The translations under genes and the position numbers were made by a program. A DNA stretch of 64,000 nt from Bacillus siamensis KCTC 13613 (GTDB lineage: Bacteria > Bacillota > Bacilli > Bacillales > Bacillaceae), in contig NZ_AJVF01000013.1 of the NCBI RefSeq assembly GCF_000262045.1, positions 124,001-188,000 on the forward strand, written 5' to 3'. The notes beneath the pieces are model-generated. The model was not told the origin of the DNA, did no database searches, and was given only the letters and a program-made list of their open reading frames with translations. Shown here in pieces: positions 1-8,881 of this stretch (position 1 is its first letter; each line of letters starts with the position of its first letter).

Positions 1-941
1 TTTGGCGCAAACGTTCTTTTAAACCAGTCTAAGCTGTATCCAGCAGCGAGTGTGACTCCCATCGTATAAAAAGAATCCTTTTTTCCATGATTAAAAAAGT
101 GCACTTTCCCTTTAAAGTCCCTTTCTTTGTCTTCTTCACAGGAAAGTATGACCCCTGACGTCCCAATACTGCATAATGTTTTTCCGGATGAAAGGATATC
201 GGCTCCAATTGCACCGCAAGCATTATCTGCTCCCCCGGCGTACACTTTTGTTTTTTCCATCAGCCCTGTCTCCGCCGCGACGTTCGGAAGCAGCGATCCT
301 ACGCAATCATGGGATTCAACAAGCGGAGGACAAATATCTGCAGAAATACCGAATTGATTGCAAATATCATCGCTCCACTCCTTGCGGGTAATATCTAAAA
401 GTAACGTTCCCGCTGCATCGGAGTATTCGGTGTGAATGGCACCGGTCATACGGAATCTCACATAGTCTTTCGGAAGCAAAAAAACAGCAGTTTTTTTAAA
501 AAGTTCAGGCTCATGTTCCTTCACCCATAACATTTTAGGCAATGTAAACCCTTCCAGGACACGGTTTTTTGTGATATCAAGCAGATGATCGCCAAATGTC
601 TCGGTCATCCTCATACATTGAGGCGTCGTTCGGGTATCATTCCAAAGAATCGCATGACGCAGCACCTGCCCATCTTGGTCAAGCAGGACTAACCCATGCA
701 TTTGTCCTGAATAGCTTATCCCGTCTATATCTTCGGCTTGAACACCGGATTCAGAAACCAATTCAGCCAAGGCATCAATTGTTTGCTGCACCCAGTCTTC
801 GGGATTTTGCTCACTATACCCCGCCTTCTCTTGAATAAGCGGATATCTTTTGGACGTTTCTGCACAAACCTTGCCGTTTTGATTGACTAAAATGGTTTTA
901 ACGGCGCTCGTTCCAAGATCTATCCCAATGACATACTTCAT
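1..941 (-). CDS. xylB: xylulokinase XylB (partial, C-terminus outside window)
   Basis: Phosphorylates D-xylulose to xylulose-5-phosphate in the cytoplasm, the second step of xylose use after XylA. Translating the minus strand from the ATG at 939-941 gives an open frame of 313 codons running off the left edge. It starts MKYVIGIDLGTSAVKTILVN, the ATP-binding phosphate-1 motif of FGGY sugar kinases. Further on it has ISYSGQMHGLVLLD (the FGGY motif of xylulokinases) and ILWNDTRT, both typical of XylB. The gene follows xylA on the same strand with a gap of 115 bases that holds a hairpin, so it is probably the second gene of an XylR-controlled operon. The visible part has no frameshift or stop. Roughly the last third of the protein is missing because of the window edge. 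Confidence 0.95.
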   Translation of the reverse strand, partial: MKYVIGIDLGTSAVKTILVNQNGKVCAETSKRYPLIQEKAGYSEQNPEDWVQQTIDALAELVSESGVQAEDIDGISYSGQMHGLVLLDQDGQVLRHAILWNDTRTTPQCMRMTETFGDHLLDITKNRVLEGFTLPKMLWVKEHEPELFKKTAVFLLPKDYVRFRMTGAIHTEYSDAAGTLLLDITRKEWSDDICNQFGISADICPPLVESHDCVGSLLPNVAAETGLMEKTKVYAGGADNACGAIGADILSSGKTLCSIGTSGVILSCEEDKERDFKGKVHFFNHGKKDSFYTMGVTLAAGYSLDWFKRTFAP

Positions 942-978
942 TTTTTCACTCCTTTCCCTCTCAATAGGTCCCCATTGA

Positions 979-1002
979 AACTTCCCGCCAGAACGGGAAG
1001 TT
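979..1002 (-). repeat. intercistronic hairpin between xylA and xylB
   Basis: A perfect 9-bp inverted repeat (AACTTCCCG at 979-987, CGGGAAGTT at 994-1002) with a 6-nt loop lies in the xylA-xylB gap. No T-run follows in the direction of transcription, so it is not a typical terminator. It could act as a partial attenuator or as a 3' stabiliser of the xylA message, but that is inference. Confidence 0.5.
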
Positions 1003-1056
1003 CCGGGGCAGCTCGGCTTTCCCTGCTAAAACTTTTTAGCGGATCAAGCTTCTTTG

Positions 1057-2394
1057 TTATACCTCTAAAATGTATTGGTTCAATATCGCTTTTAACCGCT
1101 CCTGTCTCCCTGATTCGTTTTTAATTGGCTGATTGTTTAGCGCATATTGCTCAAGTGTCTTAAAATCAGCTCTTCCTTCTGCAATTTCAAGACCGATCCC
1201 TTCGGTAAAGCTGCGATAGCGATGCTGAATCACATCTTCAAACACACGGTCTTCGATTAATTTGTGAGCGACTTTCAATCCCCTTGCAAATGCATCCATC
1301 CCTGCAACATGGGCATAAAGTAAATCATCAGGCTCAAAAGAAGATCTTCTGACCTTTGCGTCAAAGTTTAATCCGCCGCTTCCAAGGCCGCCATTTTGCA
1401 GGATTTCGTACATGGCTAATGTCGCAGAATATAAATCTGTCGGAAATTCATCTGTGTCCCAGCCTAAAAGCGGATCACCTTGATTCGCATCAACAGATCC
1501 AAGAAGGCCATGCACTCTCGCCATTCGTAATTCATGTTCGAATGTATGCCCGGCTAATGTGGCATGATTGGCTTCGAGATTTAATTTAAAATGACTGTCT
1601 AAGCCATATTGCTTCAAAAAGGCAATGGTTGTTGCTGCATCTGTATCATATTGATGAGTGGTCGGCTCTTTTGGTTTTGGTTCAATCAAAAATTGCCCTG
1701 TATACCCGATTTCCTTCGCATAATCCACTGCCATATGCATGAATCTGGCCAAATTATCAAGCTCAAATTTTAAATTCGTATTTAACAATGTTTCGTATCC
1801 TTCACGTCCGCCCCAAAATACATAGTTTTCGGCGCCGAGCTCTTTTGCTGTTTCCAGCCCTTTTTTTACTTGTGCTGCGGCATACGCAAACACATCTGCA
1901 TTGCAAGAAGTCGCGGCACCATGGACGAAACGGGGATTCGTGAACATGTTTGCAGTATTCCATAATAGCTTCACGCCGCTCGTTCTCATGTATTCTTTCA
2001 TCATGCTCACGATAATATCTAAATTTTGATTTGTCTCTTTTAACGTACTTCCTTCAGGTGCGATATCCCGGTCATGGAAAGCAAAAAATGGCGCATCCAG
2101 TTTTTCAAACATCTCAAATGCTGCTTCTACCCTCGCTCTCGCCAGATCCATGCCTTTATAACGATCCCACGGTCTTTGCATCGTAGCTGCTCCAAACATG
2201 TCTGTACCGTCAGCGGTAAATGTATGCCAATAAGCAATAGAAAACCGCAGGTGCTCTTTCATTGTCTTTCCGCCGATTACTTCTTGAGGATTATAATATT
2301 TAAATGCTAAAGGATTCGTGGAATCTTTCCCTTCATAAATCACTTTGTTTACGCTTTCAAAATAGCCGGCTGTACCGGAATGAGACTGAGCCAT
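1057..2394 (-). CDS. xylA: xylose isomerase XylA
   Basis: Converts D-xylose to D-xylulose; a metal-dependent TIM-barrel enzyme acting as a tetramer in the cytoplasm. The 445-residue product is full length for Bacillus XylA. Recognisable pieces are [26 protein letters not shown] (catalytic His region), [16 protein letters not shown] (metal-binding Glu) and [20 protein letters not shown]. The start ATG is preceded by an AAGGGGGAAA ribosome site. The promoter and XylR operator lie just upstream, and xylR is divergent. It is the first gene of the xylAB unit. Confidence 0.97.
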   Translation of the reverse strand: MAQSHSGTAGYFESVNKVIYEGKDSTNPLAFKYYNPQEVIGGKTMKEHLRFSIAYWHTFTADGTDMFGAATMQRPWDRYKGMDLARARVEAAFEMFEKLDAPFFAFHDRDIAPEGSTLKETNQNLDIIVSMMKEYMRTSGVKLLWNTANMFTNPRFVHGAATSCNADVFAYAAAQVKKGLETAKELGAENYVFWGGREGYETLLNTNLKFELDNLARFMHMAVDYAKEIGYTGQFLIEPKPKEPTTHQYDTDAATTIAFLKQYGLDSHFKLNLEANHATLAGHTFEHELRMARVHGLLGSVDANQGDPLLGWDTDEFPTDLYSATLAMYEILQNGGLGSGGLNFDAKVRRSSFEPDDLLYAHVAGMDAFARGLKVAHKLIEDRVFEDVIQHRYRSFTEGIGLEIAEGRADFKTLEQYALNNQPIKNESGRQERLKAILNQYILEV

Positions 2395-2446
2395 GACATT
2401 TCCCCCTTAAAAATAAATTCAAGCGCATTTTATGTCATATTCGCAT

Positions 2447-2473
2447 GTTAGTTTGTTGCTTAAACAAACTAAC
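2447..2473. promoter_or_regulatory. XylR operator (xylO) of xylAB
   Basis: Near-perfect palindrome TTAGTTTGTT-N5-AACAAACTAA (2448-2472), extended by one G/C pair at each end. This is the known xyl operator form of Bacillus. It begins 8 bases past the -10 box of the xylA promoter, where bound XylR would block transcription. A second copy sits before xynP at 7226-7250. Confidence 0.92.
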
Positions 2474-2481
2474 ATATTTTC

Positions 2482-2510
2482 ATCTTATATAACCTCATCA
2501 GTATTTTCAA
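2482..2510 (-). promoter_or_regulatory. SigA promoter of xylAB
   Basis: Minus-strand TTGAAA (2505-2510), 17-bp spacer, TAAGAT (2482-2487), followed by the xyl operator. The xynP promoter has exactly the same hexamers and spacing. Confidence 0.75.
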
Positions 2511-2635
2511 TATTTTTTTTAGTTTTTCACGAATACATTAGATATAATAAGGTTGGATTCGCTATGTGTGACGCTTAGCATGATAACACAGAAAACTCAA
2601 CTTAATTTAAAGATTATACAAATGGAGTGGATGAA

Positions 2636-3790
2636 GTGGATATCGCTGATCAAGCCTTTGTCAAAAAAGTAAACCAAAAGTTATTATTAAAAGAAATCCT
2701 TAAAAACTCACCTATTTCAAGAGCAAAATTATCTGAAATGACCGGATTAAATAAATCTACTGTTTCATCACAGGTAAACACATTAATGAAAGAAAACCTT
2801 GTATTTGAAATCGGTCAGGGACAATCAAGCGGCGGCAGACGACCTGTCATGCTTGTTTTTAATAAAAAAGCAGGATACTCCGTAGGAATAGATGTCGGGG
2901 TCGATTATATTAACGGCATTTTAACAGACCTTGAAGGGACGATCGTCCTTGATCAACACCATCATTTGGAATGCAGCTCTCCTGAAATAACGAAAGATAT
3001 TTTAATTGAGATGATTCATCACTTTATTGCGAATATGCCGCAATCTCCATACGGGCTTATCGGTATAGGCATATGCGTTCCCGGATTAATTGATAAAAAT
3101 CAAAAAATTGTTTTCACTCCGAACTCCAACTGGAGAAATATTGACTTAAAACCTATCATCCAAGAGAAGTTCAATGTGCCTGTTTTTATTGAAAATGAGG
3201 CAAATGCCGGCGCATATGGAGAAAAAGTATTTGGCGCTGCAAAAAATCACGATAACATGATTTATGCAAGTATCGGTACAGGGATAGGGATCGGCGTTAT
3301 AATCAATAATGATTTATATAGAGGGGTTGGCGGATTCTCTGGAGAAATGGGACATATGACAATAGACTTTAATGGTCCGAAATGCAGCTGCGGAAACCGG
3401 GGCTGCTGGGAATTGTATGCTTCAGAGAAGGCTTTATTAAAATCTCTTCAGACGAAAGAAAAAAAAGTATCCAATCAAGATATCATAGACCTCGCCCATC
3501 TGAATGATGTTGGAACTTTACGTGCCTTACAGAATTTCGGCTTCTATTTAGGGATAGGCCTGACCAATATTTTGAATACATTCAATCCGCAAGCCATCAT
3601 TTTAAGAAACAGCATCATTGAATCGCATCCTATGGTTTTAAATTCAATTAGAAGCGAAGTGTCGTCCCGGGTTTATTCCCAATTAGGCAATAGTTATGAA
3701 TTATTACCATCTGTTTTAGGAAAAAATGCATCGGCATTGGGAATGTCCTCGATTGTAATTGATCATTTTCTTGATATGGTTAATCATTAA
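2636..3790 (+). CDS. xylR: xylose-responsive repressor XylR (ROK family)
   Basis: Represses xylAB and xynPB in the absence of xylose. An N-terminal winged helix-turn-helix (SRAKLSEMTGLNKSTVSSQ, about residues 28-46) is followed by a ROK sugar-binding domain with GIDVGVD, ENEANAGAYGE and the zinc motif CSCGNRGCWE. I chose the GTG at 2636: the product starts MDIADQAFVKK and has 384 residues, as in B. subtilis XylR, and a GGAG ribosome site lies 8 bases upstream. The in-frame GTG at 2627 overlaps that site. It is divergent from xylA; the twin operators show its targets. A bidirectional-looking terminator follows. Confidence 0.95.
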   Translation: MDIADQAFVKKVNQKLLLKEILKNSPISRAKLSEMTGLNKSTVSSQVNTLMKENLVFEIGQGQSSGGRRPVMLVFNKKAGYSVGIDVGVDYINGILTDLEGTIVLDQHHHLECSSPEITKDILIEMIHHFIANMPQSPYGLIGIGICVPGLIDKNQKIVFTPNSNWRNIDLKPIIQEKFNVPVFIENEANAGAYGEKVFGAAKNHDNMIYASIGTGIGIGVIINNDLYRGVGGFSGEMGHMTIDFNGPKCSCGNRGCWELYASEKALLKSLQTKEKKVSNQDIIDLAHLNDVGTLRALQNFGFYLGIGLTNILNTFNPQAIILRNSIIESHPMVLNSIRSEVSSRVYSQLGNSYELLPSVLGKNASALGMSSIVIDHFLDMVNH

Positions 3791-3860
3791 GTTTTACGCT
3801 GTTTTTTTCATGCTGAACAGGAGTATTTCTGAAGGAATTTTTCACATAGGACATGATATG

Positions 3861-3892
3861 AAAAAGGAGTTCTAAAATAGAAGCTCCTTTTT
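3861..3892. terminator. terminator shared by xylR and xynB
   Basis: AAAAAGGAG and CTCCTTTTT arms around an A/T-rich loop, between the convergent 3' ends of xylR and xynB. Runs of A and T on the two sides let it work in both directions. Confidence 0.85.
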
Positions 3893-3902
3893 CTTGTGCG
3901 CA

Positions 3903-5504
3903 TTATTTTTCTTTATAACGAAAATATCTGAAGTCAGCCGGAATGTGGTGACCGCTGGTATCTTGGCACTGCATCCCTACAAAAGCTCCTGTAAAGAATC
4001 CTCCTCCGCGGATGTAATCATCTGATAATTTTTTCGATTCTAATGTAATGTCAATTTTATGCCAGTCTTCTTTGTTAAACGAATAGAAATAATAATATTT
4101 TTCCTTTTCGATATTCACTTTTAAATAGACATACTTTACTTCACCGGGGATCACAATTTTATTTTTTAATGGCTGTGAAAAAGAAAAGTTATCACATATT
4201 GTTAATTCAAGAATACGGCCGAGTTCTTCATCATGCGTGACTTGAAGAGCCGTCCAGTTCTCTGTATTGTAATAGTTCACCAATCCAGCGGCTTGTTGAA
4301 AATTCTCCGGGAAAAACGCTACAGCTGTTTCCGCTTCAAAATGGAGACTTTGCCAGCGTCTGGCTACAAATGCCTGAGTAAATGCCGAGGTTAATGATTC
4401 ATGGCCGTATAACCGCAAATGATTTGGCACTTGAGTCAATGAGCCTAATTCTTTCGTGAACGGAATCCTTAACGTTTGAAAATTGATATTTAATGTTGAG
4501 TTCTCGAATTCATCAACTTCCGGGTACGTTGCTTCAAATATGGTTTCAGGAATAGAAGGCGCTTCCACCTCCAAACTTCCCTCTTTTCCGCCAGCTACAT
4601 AAGGCCATTCATCTTTCCAATAGAGTTTTTGAATAGCTGTTTCTCTGCCCAAAGGACAATAACCTCGCTGCTGAAAAATTGAATCATCGTCCGGATGAAT
4701 AGGACGCCCCGTTAAATGAGCTAAATACCACTCACCTGTATGTGTTTGAACGATGGATGCATGCCCGCATTTTTGCAGCAGATTTTCCGGATCATGCCAT
4801 GACGTTAAGATAGGATTATCAGGATGAACTTCATATGGCCCCTCAATATTTGCAGAACGGGCAATTGTAGCAGCATGTTCGAACCGCGTTCCTCCTTCTG
4901 CAGTTAATAAATAATAATAGTTCCCGATATGATAAAGGTGCGGCGCTTCTGTCAGCTTTCTTTCAGTTCCTTTAAATATCACTTTCGGTTTACCGATTAG
5001 TTTTTGCTCCTTATCAGAATATTCCTGCATGACAATGCCTCCAAAGGAGTGCCGATCAATACGCTGATCCCATAACATATTTAATAAATATTTTTTTCCA
5101 TCCGTATCATGGAACAAAGAAGCATCAAATCCCGAGCTATTTAATGTGATCGGCTCCCCCCAATCACCATCAATCGTGTCACAAGTCACTAAATAATTGT
5201 GGCAATCTTTCCAGGCGCCATCTACTACCTTAACATCCGTATAGATCAGCCAAAACTTTCCGTCGCTGTAACTTAAACATGGCGCCCAGACCCCTCCTGA
5301 ATTAGGGTTTCCTTTCATATCTAATTGCGAAACTCTCTGTAATGGATGTGCAACTAAGTGCCAATTCACTAAATCTTTTGAGTGGTGTATCTGGACTCCC
5401 GGAAACCACTCAAATGTAGATACGGCGATATAATAATCCTCTCCCACCCTGCAAATACTTGGATCGGGATTAAATCCTTTAAGTACCGGATTGATAATCT
5501 TCAT
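3903..5504 (-). CDS. xynB: beta-xylosidase XynB (GH43)
   Basis: Hydrolyses xylobiose and short xylo-oligosaccharides, taken up by XynP, to xylose in the cytoplasm. The 533-residue length equals B. subtilis XynB. The N-terminal five-blade propeller shows the GH43 acid residues: Asp14 in FNPDPSICR, the Asp of GFDASLFHD and the Glu of KLTEAPHLY. The C-terminal half is the beta-sandwich typical of this subfamily. There is no signal peptide, in keeping with an intracellular enzyme. The start ATG follows an AAGGAGGCG site. It is the second gene after xynP, with a 41-base gap, so it is co-transcribed and controlled through the xynP operator. Confidence 0.95.
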   Translation of the reverse strand: MKIINPVLKGFNPDPSICRVGEDYYIAVSTFEWFPGVQIHHSKDLVNWHLVAHPLQRVSQLDMKGNPNSGGVWAPCLSYSDGKFWLIYTDVKVVDGAWKDCHNYLVTCDTIDGDWGEPITLNSSGFDASLFHDTDGKKYLLNMLWDQRIDRHSFGGIVMQEYSDKEQKLIGKPKVIFKGTERKLTEAPHLYHIGNYYYLLTAEGGTRFEHAATIARSANIEGPYEVHPDNPILTSWHDPENLLQKCGHASIVQTHTGEWYLAHLTGRPIHPDDDSIFQQRGYCPLGRETAIQKLYWKDEWPYVAGGKEGSLEVEAPSIPETIFEATYPEVDEFENSTLNINFQTLRIPFTKELGSLTQVPNHLRLYGHESLTSAFTQAFVARRWQSLHFEAETAVAFFPENFQQAAGLVNYYNTENWTALQVTHDEELGRILELTICDNFSFSQPLKNKIVIPGEVKYVYLKVNIEKEKYYYFYSFNKEDWHKIDITLESKKLSDDYIRGGGFFTGAFVGMQCQDTSGHHIPADFRYFRYKEK

Positions 5505-5545
5505 CGGAACGCCTCCTTAGCTATTTTCTGTTGACTCATCATATT

Positions 5546-6937
5546 TTAAGCTTTGAAATCATCAATATGATCCAAATAAACCTTGTCTCTATTCTCTAAT
5601 TCTCGAACCATGTTTTTATATTTTTTCTCATCTAAGTTATAGAAATTAATATCAATCATGGCTAAAACCAGTAAGAACACGGGAATAATGGTGGTTGTAA
5701 TTAAAATTCCCGTCAATGCCTCCGCCGTTTGCACCTGATTTGCCACATATCCAAACTTATCTAAAACCAGCCCAGGTATAACCCCTCCCAAGGCCATGCC
5801 GAATTTAAAGAAAAATCCGATAATAGCATATATGAGCCCGCCCATTCTTTTCCCGGTTCTGTACTCTCCATATTCTATTGTTTCAGGAATAAGCGCCCAC
5901 ATATATCCCCCGGCAGTGAGACTTCCGGCAGCAGCCAGTAATCGAAAGGAAAGGATAAGGAATACATTACTTGACGGAACAAACAGTAAAGCTAAGAGGC
6001 CGATCATATTCAGTAATAATGCGTAGTTTAGTAATTTCTTCTTCCCCAATAGTTGATGAAGCTTTGGAATAAAAGGTAAAATGACCAGAGCGGGCAAACT
6101 TCCTAACAAACCGTACCACTTCACTAAATCCTCTCTTCCTAAGTTATATGTCACGTAATAGATGCCGACCGAATTACTTATTGAATTCACTCCAAAAATA
6201 ATAATAAAGAAAATACTTAATACCACAAGCGGCCGATTAACACGAAATTGCTCGAATATATCCGAAAATTTAATTTTTTCTTCAGATTTTTGAAGAGTGA
6301 CACGCTCTTTTGTGCTTTTAAAACAAAAGATTAAAAGGCCCCCGCCTATGAATCCCATAATGGCCATGGTTAGCTGCCAGCCAAGAGATTCGCTGCCGGA
6401 AGTATCGCTTAAATAAGCAGCCAGTAAGGGAACAAAAAATGCAACGACAAGCCCCCCAAGATTCGCAAATAACATACGGACAGATGTTATACTAACAACT
6501 TCTTGATTATTTCTGGTCATGGCAGAAGTTAACGCGCCATACGGAACGTTTATCGCTGTGTATGTAAGCGACAAGCCGACATATGTGATATAGGCATATA
6601 TTAATTTCCCCATATCTGAAAAATCGGGGGTTGTAAAACAGAGGATGGCCAGTATGACAAATGGAAAAGCTCCGAATAAAAGATACGGTCTGAAGCGCCC
6701 AAACCTGCTATTTGTTCTGTCTACTATAGTTCCAATAAAAGGATCAGCGAGGGCGTCGATGATTCTGACCACTAAAAACATCGTACCGGCGGCGGCTGCC
6801 GATAAACCAAATACATCTGTATAGAAGAACAAAAGATAAGTAGACACCGTTGCATAAATTAAATTACATGCAAAATCCCCAGACGCATATCCAACTTTTT
6901 CAGCCATGCTAATCTTCTTTACATTTTCACTGAGCAT
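5546..6937 (-). CDS. xynP: xyloside/oligosaccharide:cation symporter XynP (GPH family)
   Basis: Inner-membrane permease for beta-xylosides, of the glycoside-pentoside-hexuronide (MelB-like) family, with about 12 hydrophobic segments. A typical element is ADPFIGTIVDRTNSRFGRFRPYL near the first loop. I place the start at ATG 6937 (MLSENVKKISMAEK) because a strong GGGGAGGAAATC site precedes it and the resulting 463 residues match B. subtilis XynP. An upstream in-frame ATG at 7000 has no such site. It is first in the xynPB operon and its leader is long, about 315 bases from the predicted start of transcription, with a cre-like site inside. Confidence 0.93.
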   Translation of the reverse strand: MLSENVKKISMAEKVGYASGDFACNLIYATVSTYLLFFYTDVFGLSAAAAGTMFLVVRIIDALADPFIGTIVDRTNSRFGRFRPYLLFGAFPFVILAILCFTTPDFSDMGKLIYAYITYVGLSLTYTAINVPYGALTSAMTRNNQEVVSITSVRMLFANLGGLVVAFFVPLLAAYLSDTSGSESLGWQLTMAIMGFIGGGLLIFCFKSTKERVTLQKSEEKIKFSDIFEQFRVNRPLVVLSIFFIIIFGVNSISNSVGIYYVTYNLGREDLVKWYGLLGSLPALVILPFIPKLHQLLGKKKLLNYALLLNMIGLLALLFVPSSNVFLILSFRLLAAAGSLTAGGYMWALIPETIEYGEYRTGKRMGGLIYAIIGFFFKFGMALGGVIPGLVLDKFGYVANQVQTAEALTGILITTTIIPVFLLVLAMIDINFYNLDEKKYKNMVRELENRDKVYLDHIDDFKA

Positions 6938-7024
6938 GATTTCCTCCCCTTTTCGATCTTTCATAAGGAACCAGTATGAAAGGATATAACATGTCTTCAA
7001 ATTTATTGGGCAGTGCGCACTTCA

Positions 7025-7038
7025 TAAAAGCGCTTTCA
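7025..7038. promoter_or_regulatory. CcpA binding site (cre) in the xynP leader
   Basis: Read on the minus strand, TGAAAGCGCTTTTA matches the cre consensus TGWAARCGYTWNCW at all but one conserved base and has a palindromic core. It lies in the xynP leader about 90 bases upstream of the start codon. A roadblock type of catabolite repression is expected. Confidence 0.7.
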
Positions 7039-7225
7039 TAAACTGATAGCAGATGACTTTCACAGAGCGTTTTCCTCAGATAAATAGTGATCAGATGGCT
7101 GCAATTTCATCTTATATGCCCGGAAAGGATAAAAGCCCCGTGCTTTCGTTTTTTAAATTCTTCTTTCGAGCCCCTTATCCCCCTCCCATCATGCATTTAA
7201 ATTACGGGTAATTTAATCGGATTCC

Positions 7226-7250
7226 TTAGTTTGTTGCGTAAACAAACTAA
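7226..7250. promoter_or_regulatory. XylR operator (xylO) of xynPB
   Basis: TTAGTTTGTT-N5-AACAAACTAA, identical in both arms to the xylA operator (only the central five bases differ), and placed 9 bases past the -10 box of the xynP promoter. Confidence 0.92.
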
Positions 7251-7259
7251 CTTGATTTA

Positions 7260-7288
7260 ATCTTATAAAATCTGATCTGCTTTTTCAA
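7260..7288 (-). promoter_or_regulatory. SigA promoter of xynPB
   Basis: Minus-strand TTGAAA (7283-7288), 17-bp spacer, TAAGAT (7260-7265): same hexamers and spacing as the xylA promoter, followed at once by the XylR operator. Confidence 0.75.
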
Positions 7289-7491
7289 CTCCTTTTTCAG
7301 AAAATTTAAAACCGGCCAAGGGCATACCATAGTGTAATCGCCAACTGCTTCGACAGACGTATAAGTAAAAATCCCTTGTGGCTGACTGATCATCACCTTT
7401 TCGTTTAGAAAAACGTATTAATAAACAGGCACTAGAAAAAATGCGAATCATATATAAGTGATATCCCGTTTAATTGGTTGAGGAGGATATT

Positions 7492-8586
7492 ATGAAACCT
7501 ATGCTGCCTTTTGAAAAGTATTTCGGTGATTTAGAACTGGTTTATGCATTTTATGGAGCTATGCCTACCGGTGTTACGGTTTCGGAAACTGGTCGTATTT
7601 TCATTTGTTTTCCGAAATGGGGAGACGATGTTAAATTTACGGTGGCGGAAATAGTTGGGGATAAATTGCAGCCCTATCCTGATTTACAAACCAATTTGGT
7701 TAACCCCGAGACTATCAAAATGAGTTTCATCAGTGTCCAAAGTGTAGTTGCTGATGGAAGGGGAACGCTTTGGGTACTAGATACAGCGGCGCCCAATTTT
7801 TCTGAACCAATTAAAGGCAGGGCAAAATTAGTCGCTGTTGATTTAAAAACCAATACAATCAGAAGAGTGTATACCTTTACAGAAGATGTTGTCCTGCCAA
7901 CAACTTACCTGAATGATGTCCGATTTGATTTTCGTGTTGGAACTGCAGGTTATGCCTATATAACGGATTCTTCTTCCAAAGGACCAGGAGCGATTATCGT
8001 CGTTGATTTGGAAACCAGAAATGCATACAGACGGTTAAATGGAGCAAATCCAACTTCACCGGATTCCTATTTTATACCGAAAGTAGAAGGCAAAATTTTG
8101 ATGAATCGTAACAGGGATGGTTCAACTTCCCCATTTAGGCTGGCCTCCGACGGTATTGCGATTTCTCCTGACGGAAAGGTATTATTTTTTTGTCCACTGA
8201 CCAGCCGCCATTTGTTCTCGATCTCAACAGAAGCCCTGAGAGATAGAAATATACCGGACATGGATTTACTTTATCATGTGGCGTATTGGGGAGAAAAAGG
8301 TGCGTCTGATGGAATGATTACAGATGCAAAAGGAGCCGTTTATGCCGGAGATTACGAGAACAATAGTATTCGAAAAATACTGCCGAATGGCACAATGCAA
8401 ACCATCGCACATGATCCGCGTATTTTATGGCCGGATACTTTTTCGATTGGTCCGGATGGATACTTATACGTCATCGTGAACCAATTACATCGGCAGGCTA
8501 GATTTCATTATGGAAAAGACTTACGACAGAAACCTTATAGTTTACTTCGTATAAAAATCGATGAATTACCTGCTCCTTCCTATTGA
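7492..8586 (+). CDS. Yellow / major royal jelly protein-like beta-propeller protein
   Basis: A 364-residue protein that I recognise as a member of the Yellow/MRJP superfamily, found in insects and scattered in bacteria, where it is sometimes labelled L-dopachrome tautomerase-related. Family landmarks are the N-terminal PTGVTVSETGRIFICFPKWG, then ADGRGTLWVLDTAAPNF, AYITDSSSKGPGAIIVVDLE, and DGIAISPDGKVLFFCPLTSR. These are spaced as blades of a six-bladed propeller. No signal peptide or membrane segment is seen, so it is probably cytoplasmic. ATG 7492 is chosen because AGGAGG ends 5 bases before it; a TTG 18 bases upstream has no site. The substrate is unknown. It sits where B. subtilis 168 carries different genes, which suggests a variable locus. 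Any link to xylose use is only positional. Confidence 0.75.
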   Translation: MKPMLPFEKYFGDLELVYAFYGAMPTGVTVSETGRIFICFPKWGDDVKFTVAEIVGDKLQPYPDLQTNLVNPETIKMSFISVQSVVADGRGTLWVLDTAAPNFSEPIKGRAKLVAVDLKTNTIRRVYTFTEDVVLPTTYLNDVRFDFRVGTAGYAYITDSSSKGPGAIIVVDLETRNAYRRLNGANPTSPDSYFIPKVEGKILMNRNRDGSTSPFRLASDGIAISPDGKVLFFCPLTSRHLFSISTEALRDRNIPDMDLLYHVAYWGEKGASDGMITDAKGAVYAGDYENNSIRKILPNGTMQTIAHDPRILWPDTFSIGPDGYLYVIVNQLHRQARFHYGKDLRQKPYSLLRIKIDELPAPSY

Positions 8587-8676
8587 AAATGAAAAATGAA
8601 GGAAATCATATAATATCCTCATTAAATATAAATGATTATTCGAGCCGTTTATAATCGGCCTGTTGACGTATATAAG

Positions 8677-8723
8677 AAAAAAACAGACCTCCCTTGAGCC
8701 TCAGAACCTGAAGGAATAGGTCT
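8677..8723 (-). terminator. minus-strand terminator of an unidentified RNA
   Basis: On the minus strand AGACCT (8718-8723) and a CCTT arm pair with AAGG and AGGTCT (8685-8690), followed by a run of seven T. The RNA that ends here has no clear gene; it would start right of 8810 and run leftward. Confidence 0.7.
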
Positions 8724-8773
8724 ATCATGAATATCAGCTGAGCAAGTCCTTTGATGGGCAGCTTTTATTACAG

Positions 8774-8805
8774 AGCCGGGGTGATACCAACACCCTGGTC
8801 TTTTT
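8774..8805 (+). terminator. plus-strand terminator within the 8.7 kb region
   Basis: CCGGGGTG (8776-8783), loop ATACCAA, CACCCTGG (8791-8798), then TCTTTTT. It could end a short RNA started near the TATAAT at 8650, or serve the Yellow-like gene. Confidence 0.65.
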
Positions 8806-8881
8806 ATTAAGGGAAAAACACTGTAATCCGTCTGTATTTTACAGTTTGTGACGCTGTTCTTCTTTTTGATCTGGGGCAACA

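Larger units (their letters stand above)
6938..7491. other. divergent intergenic region between xynP and the Yellow-like gene
   Basis: No convincing gene. It holds the xynP promoter, a XylR operator and a cre-like site. An apparent 62-codon frame on the minus strand (7263-7451) lies across the promoter, has no ribosome site and resembles nothing. I found no clear promoter for the rightward gene; a TATAAG at 7453-7458 has no matching -35 box. Confidence 0.6.

Noticed and set aside
8680-8810. T-box riboswitch
   Set aside because: GGGTGTTGGTATCACCC on the minus strand recalls the T-box antiterminator, but no specifier loop, no AGGGUGG-type core and no amino-acid gene follow.
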